Of a DNA stretch of 64,000 nt, positions 60,774-64,000 are shown piece by piece; the first letter of the stretch is position 1, and every line of letters starts with the position of its first letter. The stretch is from Rhodococcus opacus (GTDB lineage Bacteria > Actinomycetota > Actinomycetes > Mycobacteriales > Mycobacteriaceae), in NCBI RefSeq assembly GCF_012396235.1, contig NZ_JAAXPA010000012.1, positions 62,001-126,000 of the forward strand, read 5' to 3'. The notes beneath the pieces were generated by a model that made no database searches, had not been told where the DNA came from, and saw only the letters and a list, made by a program, of their open reading frames with translations. The position numbers and the translations under genes are program-made.

Positions 60774-61720
60774 TGACCAGCCGCGTACTCAGCCTCGGTG
60801 AAGCACTGATCGACGTCGTCACCAGGACCGGGTCCACTCAGGAACACGTTGGCGGCAGCCTGCTCAACGTCGCGGTCGGACTCGGCGCACTCGGCCACCC
60901 GGCCAGCATCTGCTCGCACTGGGGCAAAGACCCCCGGGGAAATCTGCTCAGAGAGTGGGCGGAGTCCGCCGGCGTGCAGATCACGCCCGGAACCGACTCC
61001 GCACACAGGACGTCGGTCGCGTTCGCCCGGATCGACGCGGACGGACGCGCAAACTACGAGTTCGACGTGAACTGGGCGGTCCCGCAACTGCCGGACCTGG
61101 AACCGTTCGGGCATCTGCACACCGGCAGCATCGCCGCCGCCGTCGAACCAGGCGGCTCGACGGTGGTCGTTGCCGCCGAACGGATGCGGCTCCTCGGTAC
61201 CGTGTCATACGACCCGAACATCCGTCCCGCACTGATGCATTCGCCCGACACCGTCGTCGACCGGGTCGAGCACCTGGTCTCACTGTCCGACGTGGTGAAG
61301 ACCAGCGATGAGGACCTCGACTGGCTCTACCCGGGCGTGCCGGTCGAGAACATCATGCGGCGGTGGGTGAAGACAGGACCAGCGATGGTGGTCGTCACCC
61401 GCGGATCCTGGGGCGCCTACGCGCGACTGGCTCACAACCGGGACATGCTCCACATCGACCAGACACCGGTCACCGTGGGCGACACCGTCGGTGCCGGAGA
61501 CTCCTTCATGGCCGGACTACTCTCCGGACTACTCGACGCGGGCCTGCTCGGCTCACCCCAAGCACGGGATCGACTCGCGGCTGTGGACTGGCCCGATGTC
61601 CAACCCGCACTGCTCCGCGCGATACACACGAGTGCGTTGACGGTCAGCCGATCCGGCGCGTACGCGCCCTCCCGGGCGGAAGTGCACGCCCTTCATGCGC
61701 TCGACCCGGCCCTCACCTGA
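60773..61720 (+). CDS. PfkB-family carbohydrate kinase (fructokinase-like)
   Basis: 315 residues from the ATG at 60773. The N-terminal sugar site has LSLGEALIDVV and GGSLLNVAVGLGALG, and the PfkB signature 2 is VGDTVGAGDSFMAGLL with the catalytic Asp in GAGD. It probably phosphorylates the sugar brought in by the coupled transporter; fructose is likely from similarity to fructokinases. A clear paralogue lies at the right edge of the window on the other strand. Confidence 0.92.
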   Translation: MTSRVLSLGEALIDVVTRTGSTQEHVGGSLLNVAVGLGALGHPASICSHWGKDPRGNLLREWAESAGVQITPGTDSAHRTSVAFARIDADGRANYEFDVNWAVPQLPDLEPFGHLHTGSIAAAVEPGGSTVVVAAERMRLLGTVSYDPNIRPALMHSPDTVVDRVEHLVSLSDVVKTSDEDLDWLYPGVPVENIMRRWVKTGPAMVVVTRGSWGAYARLAHNRDMLHIDQTPVTVGDTVGAGDSFMAGLLSGLLDAGLLGSPQARDRLAAVDWPDVQPALLRAIHTSALTVSRSGAYAPSRAEVHALHALDPALT

Positions 61721-61802
61721 ACGATCGTCGCGGTCACCGAGGACGCCATGCGCGGTTACCGGCGTTGATGCACAACCCCATTCACGAGAGGAATCACCTG
61801 AT

Positions 61803-61883
61803 GTGCAACGGTTGTTCATCCGGCACGGCCACACCCCCGCCACCGTCCGCGGTGAACTCGGCACCCGCGTTCCCGGCCTGTGG
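61803..61883 (+). pseudogene. histidine phosphatase (phosphoglycerate mutase-like) N-terminal fragment
   Basis: Translation in frame with the GTG at 61803 gives VQRLFIRHGHTPATVRGELG, matching the RHG active-site start of histidine phosphatases. The match ends after about 25 codons, where transketolase sequence begins. Confidence 0.6.
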
Positions 61884-61888
61884 CCGCA

Positions 61889-62590
61889 GTCAAGGCGAAG
61901 CTCGGCTTCGACTCCGAGCTGACCTTCCAGGTCGAACCTGAGGTGATCGCCCACACCCGCAACGCGCACGAGCGCGGCGCCGCCGCACGGGCGTAGTGGC
62001 AACTCGCATTCGACTCGTGGGCAGCGGCCCAACCCGCAACGCAAGGCCCTCTACGACGGGTCACCGCCCGCGAACCGCCGCCCGGGTGGAGCGACGTCCT
62101 CCCATCCTGGAACACCGACGCCAAGGGCCCGGCGACCCGCGCGGCGCCGGGCAAGGTGCTCAACGCCCTCGCCCCGGTGCTGCCCGAACTGTGGTGTGGC
62201 TCGGCCGACCTGGCCGAGTCGAACAACACCACGATGGACGGCATGGCCACCGGGAGCGAGCTGCAACTGGTCGTCTCCGCACGAGACACCCTCCGTGAAC
62301 AGGGAATCGACGCGCGCGTGGTTTCCGTGCCGTGCCTGGACTGGTTCGAACAACAAGATCCCGACTACCTCGAATCGGTCCTGCTCGAATTGGTGCGGGC
62401 CCGCGTCTCGATCGAGCCCGGCATCGAGCAACCATGGTGGCGGTGGCTCGGCCGACCCGTCCCCATCGAGCACTACAGCGCCTCGGCCGACCACCAGACC
62501 CTCTACCGGAGTTCGAATTCACCACCGACGCCGTGGTCGCAGCCGCGACCGCATCGGTCACCGCCGCGCGAGAAACCGCGCAGCCGCGTA
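61889..62590 (+). pseudogene. transketolase remnant with internal deletion
   Basis: Segments in order resemble transketolase: VKAKLGFDSELTFQVEPEVI, a nonsense codon TAG at 61994-61996 where EWQLAFDSW is expected, RKALYD in a shifted frame, VLNALAPVLPELWCGSADL with AESNNTTMDG, then directly GSELQLVVSARDTLREQGID and WFEQQDPDY. The middle pyrimidine-binding part between these blocks is missing, so about 150 residues were deleted. The N-terminal ThDP part is also absent. It cannot encode a functional enzyme. Confidence 0.8.
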
Positions 62591-62612
62591 CGCCCCGTGG
62601 CCGTTCCTGCAG

Positions 62613-62744
62613 ATGACCGGTGTCGTCCTGCTCATCAACGTTGGAACGATGCTGCTGCTGGTGGGCGCTTTCGGCTCGGGTGGAATGCTCGGCGTCGCCG
62701 GCGTGCTCTGGTTCGGCTGGCTCTACCGCGCCAGCGCACGCTGA
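62613..62744 (+). CDS. small hydrophobic protein or membrane-protein remnant
   Basis: A 43-codon frame encodes two hydrophobic stretches (MTGVVLLINVGTMLLLVGAF and GGMLGVAGVLWFGWLY) ending RASAR. No clear ribosome site is seen. It may be the tail of a lost transporter rather than a gene. I do not recognise the family. Confidence 0.3.
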   Translation: MTGVVLLINVGTMLLLVGAFGSGGMLGVAGVLWFGWLYRASAR

Positions 62745-62984
62745 CCGGATAAGCGGACCCGCGCGGAATCCGATGCGGCAATACTTCTCGGGTTGCCCCC
62801 GCGGCCTGCCGTGCTGCCGCAGCGCGGCTCTACGCCAAAGCTGCCCGGTCGGCGCCCAACCTCCCCGAACGCGACCACCTCACACGACAGGCCGCGCGGC
62901 TCAACACCCAACTGCGCAGGGTCACCGTCGCGCTCGTGTAGGTACGCTGCGGCCGCGGAGTACCGGGGAAGGGTGGGGTCGAGC
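62745..62984. other. stretch without a recognisable gene
   Basis: Plus-strand frame around 62,810-62,940 reads like a protein fragment (ARLYAKAARSAPNLPERDHL, then TRQAARLNTQLRRVTVALV), but I cannot name the family and there is no start. Confidence 0.3.
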
Positions 62985-63142
62985 CCCTCGAGGGCGGCCA
63001 GGCCTGCTCTCGGGGCGGGCAACAGCGGCTCGACGATCGCCCACTCTGCGTCTGTCACCGACGACGGGTACACCGCACAACCATGTCCGTCCACCGCGTG
63101 GGGCGGGCACGACGGGCATGGCGAGATCGGCGATGATGGCAT
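62985..63142 (-). pseudogene. IS5-family transposase N-terminal fragment
   Basis: The minus-strand frame starts MPSSPISPCPSCPP and contains YPSSVTDAEWAIVEPLLPAPR, the conserved N-terminal DUF4096-type block of IS5/IS402-like transposases. The match stops after about 50 codons. GGGCTCC (63146) and GGAGCCC (63189) flank the start as a short inverted repeat and may mark the element end. Confidence 0.75.
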
Positions 63143-63319
63143 TGTGGGCTCCTGCTGTGGGCTAGGACATGGTTATCACCGACCAACCCGGAGCCCACTT
63201 CTTCGGTTCTCAGTCAGGCACCTGCGCGCCCATCGCGAGTTCTCAAACACGGAGTTCGGCCGAAATATCGGCGAGCGAAGCGAAGACTGTGATCGACCGC
63301 ACCACAGGGCCGCTCATGT

Positions 63320-64000
63320 TCAGCTTGCCGCGGATAGTTCGTCAAGGGTCGGTGGCTGTGCGCCGGGAGACATCACGGCGAGGGACGCACAGGTATTCGC
63401 AATATGTAGGACGTGGCGAAGGTCATCCAGGCTGATTGCACGCAGCGCGTGGCCAGCATCTCCTGCGAGCAGTTTGCGGTCGCACAGTGCATGAAGTAGC
63501 CCGGCCATGAATGCATCCCCCGCGCCGATGGTGTCGACTACATTGACCCGGCGTCCGCCGACGAGCACCGAGCCGTCCCGGGCATACCCAATTACTCCTG
63601 CTGCCCCGTGCGTAACTGCAACAAGCGACGGCCCGTGCGACATCAGCCAACGGACCGCATCGGCGTGTCGCTCGCCTGGACGCAACCACGCCAGATCCTC
63701 CTCACTCAGCTTGACAATATCGCTCCTGGTCAACATCTCGTCGATTCGAACGATCGCCTCGGCTCGTGGACTCATCAAAGTAGGTCTGATGTTCACGTCG
63801 TAGCTGACTGTGGTGGAGCGGTCCCGATGTGACACCAGGCGTGCTACCTCGCTGGCACCAGGTTCCTGCACGACGGCTATGGACCCGACGTGGAGGTGGT
63901 CACATGATGGTGGTTCGGTGGTGTCGAGTTCCCAACTGATATCGAAGGTGTAACCGGCGCTGCCGTTTTGATCGAGACGAGCGGTGGCCGTCGACGTCTG
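63320..64000 (-). CDS. PfkB-family carbohydrate kinase (partial, N-terminus outside window)
   Basis: The frame is open from the right edge to the stop at 63320 (226 codons visible). It aligns along its length with the kinase at 60773-61720: FDISWELD vs FDVNWAVP, HVGSIAVV vs HTGSIAAA, SYDVNIRPTLM vs SYDPNIRPALM, and DTIGAGDAFMAGLL (catalytic GAGD). It is probably intact and functional. It is on the opposite strand to its paralogue, with the decayed sugar genes between them. Confidence 0.88.
   Translation of the reverse strand, partial: QTSTATARLDQNGSAGYTFDISWELDTTEPPSCDHLHVGSIAVVQEPGASEVARLVSHRDRSTTVSYDVNIRPTLMSPRAEAIVRIDEMLTRSDIVKLSEEDLAWLRPGERHADAVRWLMSHGPSLVAVTHGAAGVIGYARDGSVLVGGRRVNVVDTIGAGDAFMAGLLHALCDRKLLAGDAGHALRAISLDDLRHVLHIANTCASLAVMSPGAQPPTLDELSAAS

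Overview
The window is a high-GC actinobacterial chromosome segment centred on the replication origin. Gene order (rpmH-rnpA-yidD-yidC-jag-rsmG-parA-parB on one side; dnaA-dnaN-recF-dciA-gyrB-gyrA-DUF3566-tRNA-Ile-tRNA-Ala on the other; further out cwlM-trxA-trxB-sigM-murJ-DUF6049-nudix-cca) matches the mycolic-acid actinomycetes. The protein sequences and the extra gene blocks fit a large-genome Rhodococcus (R. jostii/opacus type); this is inferred without any database search.

Layout. 1-2.1 kb: a GlxA-like regulator (cut by the edge), a secreted chorismate mutase and a siderophore-interacting reductase with an IdeR-like box at its start. 2.2-2.5 kb: tRNA-Ala, a 33-residue DLW-39-like microprotein and tRNA-Ile. 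2.6-14.2 kb: DUF3566 protein, gyrA, then a 7TM MHYT protein and a cvnABCD conservon lying between gyrA and gyrB. 14.4-17.4 kb: a three-gene operon (ferritin-like metal-dependent hydrolase, PDR/VanB-type reductase, alpha/beta hydrolase) between gyrB and dciA. 17.5-23.7 kb: dciA, recF, gnd, dnaN, oriC, dnaA. Transcription then switches to the plus strand at rpmH, so genes on both arms point away from the origin.

oriC lies between dnaN and dnaA. It holds DnaA boxes, an AT-rich stretch and a striking array of seven CTCGAG palindromes spaced exactly 12 bp apart just beyond the dnaA terminator. A second DnaA-box cluster lies upstream of dnaA. The partition locus spans about 27.1-32.1 kb, with seven parS-like sites, two of them inside the parA reading frame and one on the rsmG start. 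A 20-bp C-rich sequence occurs three times here, once in frame inside parB.

32-48.6 kb continues the conserved core: GNAT protein, cwlM, trxA, trxB, an inserted OYE/SDR/TetR block, a putative anti-sigma factor, sigM, MurJ fused to a pseudokinase, a DUF6049 protein, a Nudix protein and cca. 48.9-56.2 kb is a nitrate assimilation and molybdate unit: a 1378-residue nitrate reductase carrying its own flavodoxin/FNR module, followed by a Mop-like regulator and modABC.

56.2-64 kb is accessory and decayed: truncated genes (one with a DUF3883 domain), chimeric fragments (TetR::sugar transporter, histidine phosphatase::transketolase, PTS EIIB), an IS5-like transposase piece, an intact sugar transporter plus PfkB kinase pair, and a second PfkB kinase running off the window end. 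It looks like the remains of a sugar-uptake/phosphorylation cluster scrambled by deletions.
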